From: Schlegelella_A sp038231215
Lineage (GTDB): Bacteria; Pseudomonadota; Gammaproteobacteria; Burkholderiales; Burkholderiaceae_C
Length of the DNA stretch: 64,000 nt
Direction: 5' to 3'
Assembly: GCA_038231215.1 (NCBI GenBank)
Contig: JBBRLS010000013.1
Coordinates: forward strand, 21,409 to 85,408
Shown piece by piece: positions 16,201 through 24,346 of the stretch (its first letter is position 1; each line of letters starts with the position of its first letter). The position numbers were made by a program, and so were the translations under genes. The notes under the pieces are model-generated. The model did not search any database, was not told the DNA's origin, and was given only the letters and a program-made list of their open reading frames with translations.

Positions 16201-17136
16201 TCACACCTTGGTCAGCCATTCGGCGTATTTGGAATTGCGGCCATTGACGATGTCGAAGAACGCGCTCTGGATCTTCTCCGTGATCGGGCCGCGCGAGCCG
16301 GCGCCGAGCTCGATACGGTCGAGCTCGCGGATCGGTGTCACTTCGGCGGCGGTGCCGGTGAAGAAGGCTTCGTCGCTGATGTAGACCTCGTCGCGCGTGA
16401 TGCGCTTTTCGACCAGCTTCAGGCCCAGGTCGTTGCAGATTGCGAGGATGGTGTTGCGCGTGATGCCGTCGAGCGCGCCGGCCGAGAGCTCGGGCGTGTA
16501 GACGACGCCCTTCTTGATGATGAACAGGTTCTCGCCCGCGCCTTCGCTGACGAAGCCGCTCGCGTCGAGCAGCAGCGCCTCGTCGTAGCCGTCGTCGAGC
16601 GCTTCCATGTTGGCGAGGATCGAGTTGGTGTAGTTCGAGACCGCCTTGGCCTGCGTCATCGTGATGTTGACGTGGTGCCGCGTGTAGCTCGAGGTCTTGA
16701 CGCGGATGCCGCGCTTCATGCCCTCTTCGCCGAGGTAGGCGCCCCACGGCCAGGCAGCGACCATCAGGTGAACGGTGTTGCCCCTGGGCGAGACGCCGAG
16801 CTTCTCGGCGCCGATCCAGGTCAACGGCCGCAGATAGCAGGACTCGAGCTTGTTCTCGCGCACCACCGTGCGCTGCGCCTCGAAGACCTCCTCGAACGAG
16901 AAAGGAATCTTCATGCGCAGGATCTTGGCGCTGTTGAAGAGCCGCTGGGTGTGCTCCTGAAGGCGAAAGATCGCCGTGCCGTTCACCGTGTTGTAGGCGC
17001 GCACGCCCTCGAAGGCACCGCAGCCGTAGTGCAGGGTGTGCGTGAGGACATGAATCTTCGCGTCGCGCCATTCGACAAGCGCGCCGTCCATCCAGATCTT
17101 TCCGTCGCGGTCGGCCATCGACATGAAGCGCTCCAT
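16201..17136 (-). CDS. ilvE: Branched-chain amino acid aminotransferase
   Basis: Class IV PLP aminotransferase interconverting Val, Leu and Ile with their 2-keto acids; 311 residues. The N-terminus DGKIWMDGALVEWRDAKIHVLTHTLHYGCGAFEGVRAY is typical (only the pattern THTLHYG...FEGVRAY is diagnostic). The PLP lysine lies in TQAKAVSNYTNS, and EGAGENLFI and GALDGITRNTIL follow in family order. Other ATGs occur 4 and 6 codons downstream. A -10-like TAGAAT is 18 bases upstream of the start. First gene of a group with the zinc-finger gene and possibly waaF. Confidence 0.95.
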   Translation of the reverse strand: MERFMSMADRDGKIWMDGALVEWRDAKIHVLTHTLHYGCGAFEGVRAYNTVNGTAIFRLQEHTQRLFNSAKILRMKIPFSFEEVFEAQRTVVRENKLESCYLRPLTWIGAEKLGVSPRGNTVHLMVAAWPWGAYLGEEGMKRGIRVKTSSYTRHHVNITMTQAKAVSNYTNSILANMEALDDGYDEALLLDASGFVSEGAGENLFIIKKGVVYTPELSAGALDGITRNTILAICNDLGLKLVEKRITRDEVYISDEAFFTGTAAEVTPIRELDRIELGAGSRGPITEKIQSAFFDIVNGRNSKYAEWLTKV

Positions 17137-17153
17137 CGTCTCCCGGGGCGCTG

Positions 17154-17159
17154 ATTCTA
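17154..17159 (-). promoter_or_regulatory. -10-like TAGAAT upstream of ilvE
   Basis: Minus-strand TAGAATC identical to the elements before tRNA-Arg and yegD, 17 bases before the ilvE ATG. No clear -35. Confidence 0.4.
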
Positions 17160-17167
17160 GGTGCCTG

Positions 17168-17539
17168 CTACGGTCGCTCGATCTGCCAGCTCTTCAGCTT
17201 GCCGCCCTCGAAATGCAGACGCACGCTGCTGCCGGCGGGGTCGTTCCAGCGCCAGTCGTCGTCGCTGCCTTCGACCTTGCGGCCGATGCTTTTCGTCTCG
17301 CCAACTATCTGCAGCATCGTCATTCCCGGATGCAGCCCGGCATGGAACATGACCGCGTTGGGGACCTTGGCGAGCGGCGAACCGGCGGCATTTTTCATGG
17401 TGCGAAGCGCGCGGTTGAACTGCAGCAGCAACCAGAACACGATCGCGCTGACCGCCATCGCCAGGCCCGGCCACGCGTAGACCTTCCACGAGACGAACGC
17501 GAGAACGGCGGCGAGCGCCCAGCCGAGAAGCGGATTCAC
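17168..17539 (-). CDS. Small membrane-anchored protein of unknown function
   Basis: 123 residues. Two hydrophobic segments in the first 45 residues (LLGWALAAVLAFVSW and LAMAVSAIVFWLLLQF) form a helical hairpin, followed by a soluble tail of about 75 residues with the motif KVPNAVMFHAGLHPGMTMLQIV and a C-terminal strand-rich part. Similar short proteins next to radA in Burkholderiales are sometimes wrongly labelled glycerate kinase; nothing here supports kinase activity. It starts 13 bases after radA ends on the same strand, so it is probably co-transcribed with radA. Confidence 0.7.
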   Translation of the reverse strand: MNPLLGWALAAVLAFVSWKVYAWPGLAMAVSAIVFWLLLQFNRALRTMKNAAGSPLAKVPNAVMFHAGLHPGMTMLQIVGETKSIGRKVEGSDDDWRWNDPAGSSVRLHFEGGKLKSWQIERP

Positions 17540-17552
17540 TCACGCGCTCCGT

Positions 17553-18932
17553 TCACAGCGAGCGGACGCGCGCTATCGCTTCTTCGATGCGCTCGACGGC
17601 GTGGATGGTCAGGCCCTCGAATCCTTTCGCCGCGGCGCCCTTCGGTGCGTTCGCCTTCGGCACGACGGCCACCGAAAAGCCGAGCTTGGCCGCTTCGCGC
17701 AGGCGCTCCTGGCCGCGCGGCGCGGGCCGGATCTCGCCCGCGAGCCCGACCTCGCCGAAGGCGATGAAGCCGCGCGGCAAGGGCTTGCCGCGCAGGCTCG
17801 ACTGGATCGCCAGCATCACCGCGAGGTCGGCCGCCGGCTCGCTGATGCGCACGCCGCCGACGGCGTTGACGAACACGTCCTGGTCGAGCGCCGCGATGCC
17901 GGCATGGCGATGCAGCACCGCCAGCATCATCGCCAGGCGATCGCGGTCGAGGCCGACCGACAAGCGCCGCGGGCTCGGCCCGCCCGAATCGACGAGCGCC
18001 TGCACTTCGACAAGCAAGGGCCGTGTGCCCTCGAGCGTGACCAGCACGCACGAGCCGGCGACCGGATCGCCATGCGTCGAGAGAAAGATCGCACTCGGAT
18101 TGGCGACGCCTTTCAGGCCCTTCTCGGTCATCGCGAAGACGCCGATCTCGTTGACCGCGCCGAAGCGGTTCTTGATCGCCCGCACGAGGCGAAAGCTCGA
18201 GTGCGTGTCGCCCTCGAAGTAAAGCACGGTGTCGACGATGTGCTCCATGACGCGCGGCCCGGCGAGCGCGCCGTCTTTCGTGACGTGGCCGACCAGGATG
18301 ATGGTCGTGCCGCTCGCCTTGGCCAGCCGCGTGAGCTGCGCCGCGCACTCGCGCACCTGCGCCACCGAGCCAGGCGCCGAGCTGAGCGCCTCGCTGTAGA
18401 CGGTCTGGATCGAATCGACGACGCAGACCGCCGGCGCTTCGACTTCGATCGTCGCCATGATCTTCTCGAGCTGGATCTCGGCCATCACGCGCACCGCGCT
18501 GGCGCCGAGGCCGAGCCGGCGCGAGCGCAACGCGACCTGGGCGCCGCTCTCTTCGCCAGTGACGTAGAGCACCTTGGCGACGCGCGACAGCGAATCGAGC
18601 GCCTGCAGCAGCAGCGTCGACTTGCCGATCCCCGGGTCGCCGCCGATCAGCACGACGCCGCCGGCGACGAGGCCGCCACCCAACGCGCGGTCGAGCTCGT
18701 CGATGCCGGTCGGCTGGCGCTCGGCGTCGGCCGACTCGATCTCCGAAAGCGTCGCCACCGATTCGGCCGGCGTCAGGCCGCGCGACGACGCCGCGAAGCG
18801 CGACCGGAGCGCGCCCTCGGGCAACGCCTCGACCAGCGTGTTCCAGGCGCCGCAGCTCGGGCACTTGCCCTGCCATTTCGGGCTCGCGCCGCCGCACTCG
18901 GTGCACGCGTAGACCGATTTGTCCTTCGTCAT
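17553..18932 (-). CDS. radA: DNA repair protein RadA
   Basis: RecA-related branch-migration ATPase that acts in homologous recombination and recovery of stalled forks; 459 residues, normal length. From N to C: a CxxC...CxxC zinc finger (YACTECGG...GKCPSCGAW), Walker A GGDPGIGKST, Walker B-like VCVVDSIQTVY, the RadA-specific KNRFGAVNEIG, and a Lon-protease-like C-terminal domain (VFVNAVGGVRISEPAADLA). The start ATG at 18932 places the zinc finger at residue 10; longer upstream extensions are not family-like. Confidence 0.97.
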   Translation of the reverse strand: MTKDKSVYACTECGGASPKWQGKCPSCGAWNTLVEALPEGALRSRFAASSRGLTPAESVATLSEIESADAERQPTGIDELDRALGGGLVAGGVVLIGGDPGIGKSTLLLQALDSLSRVAKVLYVTGEESGAQVALRSRRLGLGASAVRVMAEIQLEKIMATIEVEAPAVCVVDSIQTVYSEALSSAPGSVAQVRECAAQLTRLAKASGTTIILVGHVTKDGALAGPRVMEHIVDTVLYFEGDTHSSFRLVRAIKNRFGAVNEIGVFAMTEKGLKGVANPSAIFLSTHGDPVAGSCVLVTLEGTRPLLVEVQALVDSGGPSPRRLSVGLDRDRLAMMLAVLHRHAGIAALDQDVFVNAVGGVRISEPAADLAVMLAIQSSLRGKPLPRGFIAFGEVGLAGEIRPAPRGQERLREAAKLGFSVAVVPKANAPKGAAAKGFEGLTIHAVERIEEAIARVRSL

Positions 18933-19053
18933 CGGCGGATTGTCGCCGTCCGTCCGGAACCCCACGAACACGGGGGTGCGGCCGCCGATGCTGGGGTCTA
19001 CCGTCTGCCTCCCGGCTCCGACACAGGCGCCGTTGCAGGAATAAGGAGACCCC

Positions 19054-19764
19054 ATGCTGAAACTCACGCAGATCGCCCTGGCCGCACTTCTCACCACCGC
19101 ATTCTCGAGCGCAGGTGCCGTGACGGTCATCGGCGGCGCCACCCTGACGGACACCGCGACCGTTCACAGCGGGACGATCACGCCGACCGCGTACCTCACC
19201 TACTTGTCGGGCGGCAACGGCCAGACCGGCACCGCCAGCGGCACCGGCTACACGCTCGGCGGCTCGACGCCCGCTGCCGCAATGGCCACCGCCGACCACG
19301 TCTGGCTGCAGTTCGACCCGACCATCTTCATGACCAGCGGCGCGCTCGCCCTGACCTCGCTGCTCGCCGTTCCCGCCATCGACCACGGCTGGACCAGCGA
19401 CAACACCGGCGAGTTCTTCGAGCCCTTCGAATTCCGCATCTGGGGTTGCACGAGCGCCACGCTCAGCGCCTGCACGGAAGGTCGCATCACCGACGTGTAC
19501 ACCCGCGGCGTCGACGACACCGGTGCCGGCAAGAACGCCGACGACTGGGCCAGCGTCTGGGGGTTCGACCGCCCGTACACGATCTTCGCGATCACCTCGG
19601 GCGACCGGCTCGTCGGTTCGCCTCAAGGAGGATTTTCGCGCGGCGAGGGCGAGCTCGACGCGCTCGCCATCACCCCCGTTCCGGAGCCGTCCGAGCTCGC
19701 GCTGATGGTGGCCGGCCTCGGCGCCGTCGGCTACATGGCGCGCCGGAAGCGCAGGAACTCCTGA
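19054..19764 (+). CDS. PEP-CTERM sorting domain exported protein
   Basis: 236-residue exported protein. Signal peptide in the first 22 residues (LAALLTTAFSSAGA). The C-terminus has the PEP-CTERM tripartite signal: VPEPSELA, a short membrane helix LMVAGLGAVGY, and the basic tail ARRKRRNS, which an exosortase would recognise. The mature part is Thr/Ser/Gly-rich, with two Cys (IWGCTSATLSACTEG) that could form a disulfide. A strong Shine-Dalgarno aaggag lies 6 bases before the ATG. No exosortase gene is in this window. It diverges from radA. PEP-CTERM proteins are linked to exopolysaccharide and biofilm surfaces; the specific role is unknown. Confidence 0.9.
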   Translation: MLKLTQIALAALLTTAFSSAGAVTVIGGATLTDTATVHSGTITPTAYLTYLSGGNGQTGTASGTGYTLGGSTPAAAMATADHVWLQFDPTIFMTSGALALTSLLAVPAIDHGWTSDNTGEFFEPFEFRIWGCTSATLSACTEGRITDVYTRGVDDTGAGKNADDWASVWGFDRPYTIFAITSGDRLVGSPQGGFSRGEGELDALAITPVPEPSELALMVAGLGAVGYMARRKRRNS

Positions 19765-19805
19765 CGCGGCGAATTCCGGGGCCGGGCTGGCGACCCGTCG
19801 GCGTC

Positions 19806-20213
19806 TCAGTCGACGACCTTCGCCCGACCCGCCTTCACCTCCGCGCGCACCCCTTTGGCCTCGAGCCGGCGACGCTTCGAGGCGCGCGTCGGCCGGGTCG
19901 CCTTGCGCGGCGTCGGCACCTCGGCGGCGTGGGCGACGAGCGCATTCAGACGCTCGAAGGCGTCGCGCCGGTTCAGGTCCTGGCTGCGATGGCGCTGCGC
20001 CTTGATGACGAGCACGCCTTCGTCGCTCAGGCGCCGGTCGGCCAGCGCGAGCAGGCGTTCCTTCACCGCGTCGGGCAGCGATGAGGCGGCGACGTCGAAG
20101 CGCAGATGCACGGCACTCGACACCTTGTTGACGTTCTGGCCGCCTGCGCCCTGCGCGCGCACCGCCGTGATCTCGACTTCCGACTCATCGACGACGACCG
20201 GCACGATGCTCAC
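19806..20213 (-). CDS. arfB: Alternative ribosome-rescue factor / peptidyl-tRNA hydrolase
   Basis: 135-residue ArfB (YaeJ) that hydrolyses peptidyl-tRNA on stalled ribosomes. The catalytic GGQ motif is in RAQGAGGQNVNKVSS, and the Lys/Arg-rich C-terminal tail that enters the mRNA channel is present (TRPTRASKRRRLEAKG). The apparent start is GTG at 20213. The middle reads VIKAQRHRSQDLNRRDAFERL, as in the family. It lies 37 bases downstream of the alr stop on the same strand and converges with the PEP-CTERM gene. Confidence 0.95.
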   Translation of the reverse strand: MSIVPVVVDESEVEITAVRAQGAGGQNVNKVSSAVHLRFDVAASSLPDAVKERLLALADRRLSDEGVLVIKAQRHRSQDLNRRDAFERLNALVAHAAEVPTPRKATRPTRASKRRRLEAKGVRAEVKAGRAKVVD

Positions 20214-20250
20214 CGGAACAGATCGGCGAGGGTCGCGCCGCCAGGGTGAC

Positions 20251-21378
20251 TCATGACGCGGCCGGCACGACGCGCACCGGGACGCGCTGCGCGCGCGCGC
20301 ACATCAGCTCGTAGCCGACCGTGCCGGCGGCCTGCGCCACCTCGTCGATCGAGAGCACGACGCCGTTGTCGGCCACGCCCCAGAGCGTCGCCACGCTGCC
20401 GACCCGCGCCTCGGGCACCGGCCCGAGGTCGACGGTGATCATGTCCATGGAGACGCGGCCGACGATGCGCGTGCGCACGCCGTCGACGAGCACCGGCGTG
20501 CCGCGTTCGTTGCTCCCGGGCGCGACGCGCGGATAGCCGTCGGCATAGCCGCAGGCGACGACGCCGATGCGCATCTCGCATTCGGCCGTGAAGCTCGCTC
20601 CGTAGCCGACGCTCGCGCCCGCCGCCAGCGTCTGCACCGCGATCAGCTCGGCGCGCAGGCTCATCGTGGGCCGCAGGCCCCAGTCGGCGGCGCTGTGCGC
20701 GGGATGGTCGGGCGAAGAGCCGTAGAGCAGGATGCCGGGCCGCACCCAGTCGCTCGCCGACGCCGCGACGCGCGCGCCGAAGCGCAAGGTCGCCGCGCTG
20801 TTGCAGATCGAGCGTTCGCCAGGCAACTCCGCGGTCGCAGCATCGAAGGCGGCCAGCGCAGCCTCGACCGAGGCCGGGTCGATCGCGTCGGCGTTGGCCA
20901 GGTGCGTCATCAGCGTGATGCCGCTCACCTGCGGCAAGGCGTCGAGGCGCAGCCACGCGCTGCGGTAGCCCGCCGGCGCAAAGCCGAGCCGGTTCATGCC
21001 GCTGTTGAGCTTGAGGAAGACGTGCTGCGGCTGCCCGGTCTTGTGCGCCGCCAGCCAGTCGATCTGCGCCTCGTGATGCACGGTGTGCCAGAGGTTCAGG
21101 CGCGAACAGGTATCGAGGTCGCGCGGGCCGAAGCAGCCTTCGAGAAGCAGGATCGGCCCACGCCAGCCGAGCTCGCGCAGCAGTTCGGCTTCGGCGACAT
21201 CGAGCAGGGCAAAACCGTCGGCGCCCTTCAGTCCGGCGTAGACATTGCCGATACCGTGCCCATAGGCATCGGCCTTGACGACGGCCCAGACCCGGGCGCC
21301 GGCCGAGGTGCGGCGCGCGACGGCGAGATTGGCCGCGAGTGCATCCGCGTGGACGAGCGCTTCGATCGGGCGCGGCAT
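20251..21378 (-). CDS. alr: Alanine racemase
   Basis: PLP-dependent, converts L-Ala to D-Ala for peptidoglycan synthesis; 375 residues. The PLP lysine is in WAVVKADAYGHG, the second catalytic tyrosine in GASVGYGASFTAE, and RVSMDMITVDLG is the C-terminal beta-domain signature. The ATG at 21378 gives the usual N-terminus PRPIEALVHADALAANL; upstream in-frame sequence belongs to the divergent promoter region. It is divergent from lplT, with 130 bases between, and may be either Alr or DadX since only one copy is in the window. Confidence 0.95.
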   Translation of the reverse strand: MPRPIEALVHADALAANLAVARRTSAGARVWAVVKADAYGHGIGNVYAGLKGADGFALLDVAEAELLRELGWRGPILLLEGCFGPRDLDTCSRLNLWHTVHHEAQIDWLAAHKTGQPQHVFLKLNSGMNRLGFAPAGYRSAWLRLDALPQVSGITLMTHLANADAIDPASVEAALAAFDAATAELPGERSICNSAATLRFGARVAASASDWVRPGILLYGSSPDHPAHSAADWGLRPTMSLRAELIAVQTLAAGASVGYGASFTAECEMRIGVVACGYADGYPRVAPGSNERGTPVLVDGVRTRIVGRVSMDMITVDLGPVPEARVGSVATLWGVADNGVVLSIDEVAQAAGTVGYELMCARAQRVPVRVVPAAS

Positions 21379-21444
21379 GCGGGAATTCTGCCAGCCGCGG
21401 GATGAGCGGCGAAGTCCCCGGCAGGGGCGTCGAAACCCGCGTGC

Positions 21445-21450
21445 TATAAA
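21445..21450 (+). promoter_or_regulatory. -10-like TATAAA upstream of lplT
   Basis: TATAAA in the GC-rich alr/lplT divergent spacer, 58 bases before the lplT ATG. The -35 region is weak. Confidence 0.35.
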
Positions 21451-21508
21451 CGCCGCCGCAGGAGACACAGGTGGACACAAGTTCTGCCCACGCCGACCCA
21501 CGAAGCGA

Positions 21509-22786
21509 ATGAAAAAAGGCTTCTACACGATCATGTCGGCGCAGTTCTTCAGCTCGCTGGCCGACAACGCATTGCTGGTGGCGGCCATCGAATTGCTCAA
21601 GACGAGCGGCGCGCCCTCCTGGCACATCCCGGCGCTGACGCCGATGTTCGCGCTCTTCTACGTGATCCTCGCGCCCCTGGTCGGCGCCTTCGCCGACGCG
21701 GTGCCCAAGGGCACGGTCATGCTCATCTCGAACGCGATCAAGGTCGTCGGCTGCCTGCTCATGCTGTTCGGCGCGAATCCGCTGCTCGCGTACGGCATCG
21801 TCGGTCTCGGCGCCGCCGCGTATTCGCCGGCCAAGTACGGCATCCTCACCGAGTTGCTGCCGAACTCGCAGCTCGTCAAGGCCAATGGCTGGATCGAAGG
21901 CTTGACGATCCTCTCGATCATCCTCGGCGTGCTGCTCGGCGGACAGTTGCTCGGGCACGTCGTGTCGCGCCACCTGCTCGCCTTCGACTTGCCCGTCTTC
22001 GACACCGGCATCAGCACCGCGCCGGAGGCGGCGATCGCCGTCATCGTCGCGCTCTACATCGTCGCGGCCCTCTTCAACCTGCGCATCCCGCGCACCGACG
22101 CGCCGCTGCAGCCGCTGGCGCACAGCGTCGGCGCACTGATCCGCGACTTCTCGAACTGCAATGCGCGCCTCTGGAACGACAAGCTCGGCCAGATCTCGCT
22201 GGCCACGACGACGCTGTTCTGGGGCGTCTCGAGCAACTTGCGCGTCATCGTCTTCGCCTGGGCCGCCGCGGCACTCGGCTACACCACGACGCAGGCCTCG
22301 TCGCTGGTCGGCGTCGTCGCCATCGGCACCGCCGCCGGCGCCGTGTTCGCGTCGATGCGGGTGCGGCTCGACCAGGCGACCAAGGTCATTCCGCTCGGCA
22401 TCGCCATGGGCGTGCTCGTGATCGGCCTGAACGTCATCACCAATGCCTGGCTGGCGGCGCCCTTCCTCGTCGTGCTCGGCGCGATCGGCGGGTATCTCGT
22501 CGTGCCGATGAACGCCTTGCTGCAGCACCGCGGCGCCAACCTGATGGGCGCGGGCCGATCGATCGCGGTGCAGAACTTCAACGAGCAGGCCTGCATCCTG
22601 GGCCTCGGCGCCTTCTACACCGGCATGACGCGCTTCGGCCTGCAAGCCTTCACGGCGATCGCCGTGTTCGGCGCGCTGGTCGCCGTGACGATGTGGCTGA
22701 TCCGGCGCTGGCACCAGTCGAACTGCGTGCGCTATCCGGTCGAGATCGCGCACCTGATCTCGATCGCCCGTCTCGACAAGCATTGA
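21509..22786 (+). CDS. lplT: Lysophospholipid transporter LplT
   Basis: MFS protein that flips lysophospholipids across the inner membrane for re-acylation; 425 residues with about 12 hydrophobic helices. The start KKGFYTIMSAQFFSSLADNALLVAA is characteristic of LplT. AAAYSPAKYGILTELLP and GRSIAVQNFNEQ also match the family. No acyltransferase is fused to it, unlike the second MFS protein at 37788. Its stop codon overlaps the TTG start of the next gene (ttga). Confidence 0.93.
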   Translation: MKKGFYTIMSAQFFSSLADNALLVAAIELLKTSGAPSWHIPALTPMFALFYVILAPLVGAFADAVPKGTVMLISNAIKVVGCLLMLFGANPLLAYGIVGLGAAAYSPAKYGILTELLPNSQLVKANGWIEGLTILSIILGVLLGGQLLGHVVSRHLLAFDLPVFDTGISTAPEAAIAVIVALYIVAALFNLRIPRTDAPLQPLAHSVGALIRDFSNCNARLWNDKLGQISLATTTLFWGVSSNLRVIVFAWAAAALGYTTTQASSLVGVVAIGTAAGAVFASMRVRLDQATKVIPLGIAMGVLVIGLNVITNAWLAAPFLVVLGAIGGYLVVPMNALLQHRGANLMGAGRSIAVQNFNEQACILGLGAFYTGMTRFGLQAFTAIAVFGALVAVTMWLIRRWHQSNCVRYPVEIAHLISIARLDKH

Positions 22787-23718
22787 CAGCGATCCCGCCA
22801 CGCCCGAGCCCGGCGGCCGGGCTCGCCGCGCTGGCCCTGGTTCTCAACGCGCTCGTCTGGGGTACCTCGTGGTGGCCGTTTCGCTGGCTGCAGGCTGCGG
22901 GGCTGCATCCGCTGTGGGCGACGACGATCGTCTTCGTGCTCGCCTCGACAGTGATCGTCGCGGCGCGGCCGCGCGCCCTGCGCCAGGTGCTGACGACGCC
23001 GGCGTTGTGGCTGCTCGTCGTCGCCTCGGGGACCACCAACGCGGCCTTCAACTGGGCGGTCGTGATCGGCGACGTCGTGCGCGTCGTCCTGCTGTTCTAT
23101 CTCATGCCGCTCTGGACCGTGCTGCTCGCGCGCATCGTCCTGCACGAGCGCTTCACGACGGCGGCGGCGCTGCGTATCGCCCTGGGTCTGGCGGGCGCGG
23201 CCATCGTGCTCTGGCCCGAGGCCGCGCCGCCCGACGCCGCCCTCCAGTCCATCGCGTCGCAACTGCCACTGCCGCACTCCCTCGCCGATTGGCTCGGCGT
23301 CATCGGCGGCTTCTCGTTCGCCTGCAACAACGTGATGCTTCGCCGCGAGGCCGGCCGGCCCGAAGAAGGTCGCGCGCTGGCGATGTTCGCAGGCGGCGCA
23401 CTGATCGCCGGGACGCTGGCGCTGACGCTTGCGGTGAACGGCCAGGCGCCCTGGCCCTGGCCGCCGACGCCGGCCTGGCTGTTGCCGATGGCCGGGCTGA
23501 CCTTTGTCTTCCTCGCCGGCAACCTCGCCCTGCAGTACGGCGCGGCGCGGCTTCCGGCCAATCGCGCCGCGGTCGTCATGCTCACCGAAGTCGTGTTCGC
23601 GTCCGGCTCGGCGCTGGCGTTCGGCGGCGGCACGCTGACACTCCGGCTCGCGCTCGGCGGCGGACTGATCTGCGCCAGCGCCCTCTTGGCCGCACTCGCG
23701 CCGGCAGAGCGGCACTGA
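22783..23718 (+). CDS. EamA-family (DMT superfamily) transporter
   Basis: Inner-membrane exporter-like protein, 311 residues from the TTG at 22783. There are ten hydrophobic helices in two five-helix EamA repeats; the first begins LALVLNALVWGTSWWPFRWL and the second DWLGVIGGFSFACNNVML. The TTG is chosen because it overlaps the lplT stop (ttga) and starts just before the first helix; no ATG or GTG fits better. An upstream GTG would lie inside lplT. The substrate is unknown; the family exports amino acids, nucleosides or metabolites. Confidence 0.88.
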   Translation: MTAIPPRPSPAAGLAALALVLNALVWGTSWWPFRWLQAAGLHPLWATTIVFVLASTVIVAARPRALRQVLTTPALWLLVVASGTTNAAFNWAVVIGDVVRVVLLFYLMPLWTVLLARIVLHERFTTAAALRIALGLAGAAIVLWPEAAPPDAALQSIASQLPLPHSLADWLGVIGGFSFACNNVMLRREAGRPEEGRALAMFAGGALIAGTLALTLAVNGQAPWPWPPTPAWLLPMAGLTFVFLAGNLALQYGAARLPANRAAVVMLTEVVFASGSALAFGGGTLTLRLALGGGLICASALLAALAPAERH

Positions 23719-23766
23719 GGTGCGCCAGCTACCATCGAGCTACTACCGATCTCCCGCGAGGACGCG

Positions 23767-24264
23767 ATGGCCGACACGCCGCACAGCATCTACGACTTCG
23801 AAGCGCTCTCCATCGATGGCAAGCCGGCACCCCTCTCGACGCAGCGCGGCAAGGTGATGCTGATCGTCAACACGGCGAGCGAGTGCGGCTTCACGCCGCA
23901 GTTCGGCGGCCTCGAGAAGCTCTGGGGCCAGTACCGCGACAAAGGTCTCGTCGTGCTCGGCTTTCCGAGCAACCAGTTCGGCGCACAGGACCCGGGAACG
24001 AATGACGAGATCGCATCGTTCTGCCAGGTCAACTACGGCGTCAACTTCCCGATGATGAGCAAGGTCGACGTCAACGGCGACAAGGCGCATCCGCTCTGGC
24101 AATGGCTGAAGGCCGAGGCGCCCGGCATCCTGGGCACGAAGGCGATCAAGTGGAACTTCACCAAGTTCCTGGTCGGCAGGGACGGCAAGGTCCTCAAGCG
24201 CTATGCGCCGAACGACTCGCCGGAGTCGCTGAAGGGCGACATCGAGGCCGCCCTCGCGGCCTGA
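23767..24264 (+). CDS. Glutathione peroxidase family protein
   Basis: Thiol peroxidase of 165 residues. The peroxidatic cysteine is C40 in NTASECGFTPQF, a Cys in place of selenocysteine as in most bacteria. The GLEKLWGQYRDKGLVVLGFPSNQFGAQDP block contains the active-site Gln, and WNFTKFLVGRDG the Trp and Asn. It detoxifies peroxides in the cytoplasm using glutathione or, often, thioredoxin. It fits with the oxyR-dps pair elsewhere in the window, but no direct operon link is seen. Confidence 0.95.
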   Translation: MADTPHSIYDFEALSIDGKPAPLSTQRGKVMLIVNTASECGFTPQFGGLEKLWGQYRDKGLVVLGFPSNQFGAQDPGTNDEIASFCQVNYGVNFPMMSKVDVNGDKAHPLWQWLKAEAPGILGTKAIKWNFTKFLVGRDGKVLKRYAPNDSPESLKGDIEAALAA

Positions 24265-24274
24265 GGCGAATGTC

Positions 24275-24313
24275 GCCCCCGCGCTCACTCCGTTCGCTGC
24301 CCCCCGAGGGGGC
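24275..24313. repeat. Intergenic C-rich/G-rich element with hairpin
   Basis: Begins gcccccgcgctcactccgtt and ends in a 6-bp hairpin gccccc/gggggc (24299-24313, 3-base loop). It lies between gpx and tyrB. Similar ccccc...ggggg strings are common between Burkholderiales genes (recalled, not searched). It may terminate the gpx transcript. Confidence 0.4.
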
Positions 24314-24346
24314 GTGGTCAGGCTTGGGACGGCCCGGCGCCTGACC

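Noticed and set aside
20210..22801. 863-codon minus-strand open frame spanning alr and lplT
   Set aside because: It is out of frame with alr and opposite lplT, both of which have strong family signatures.
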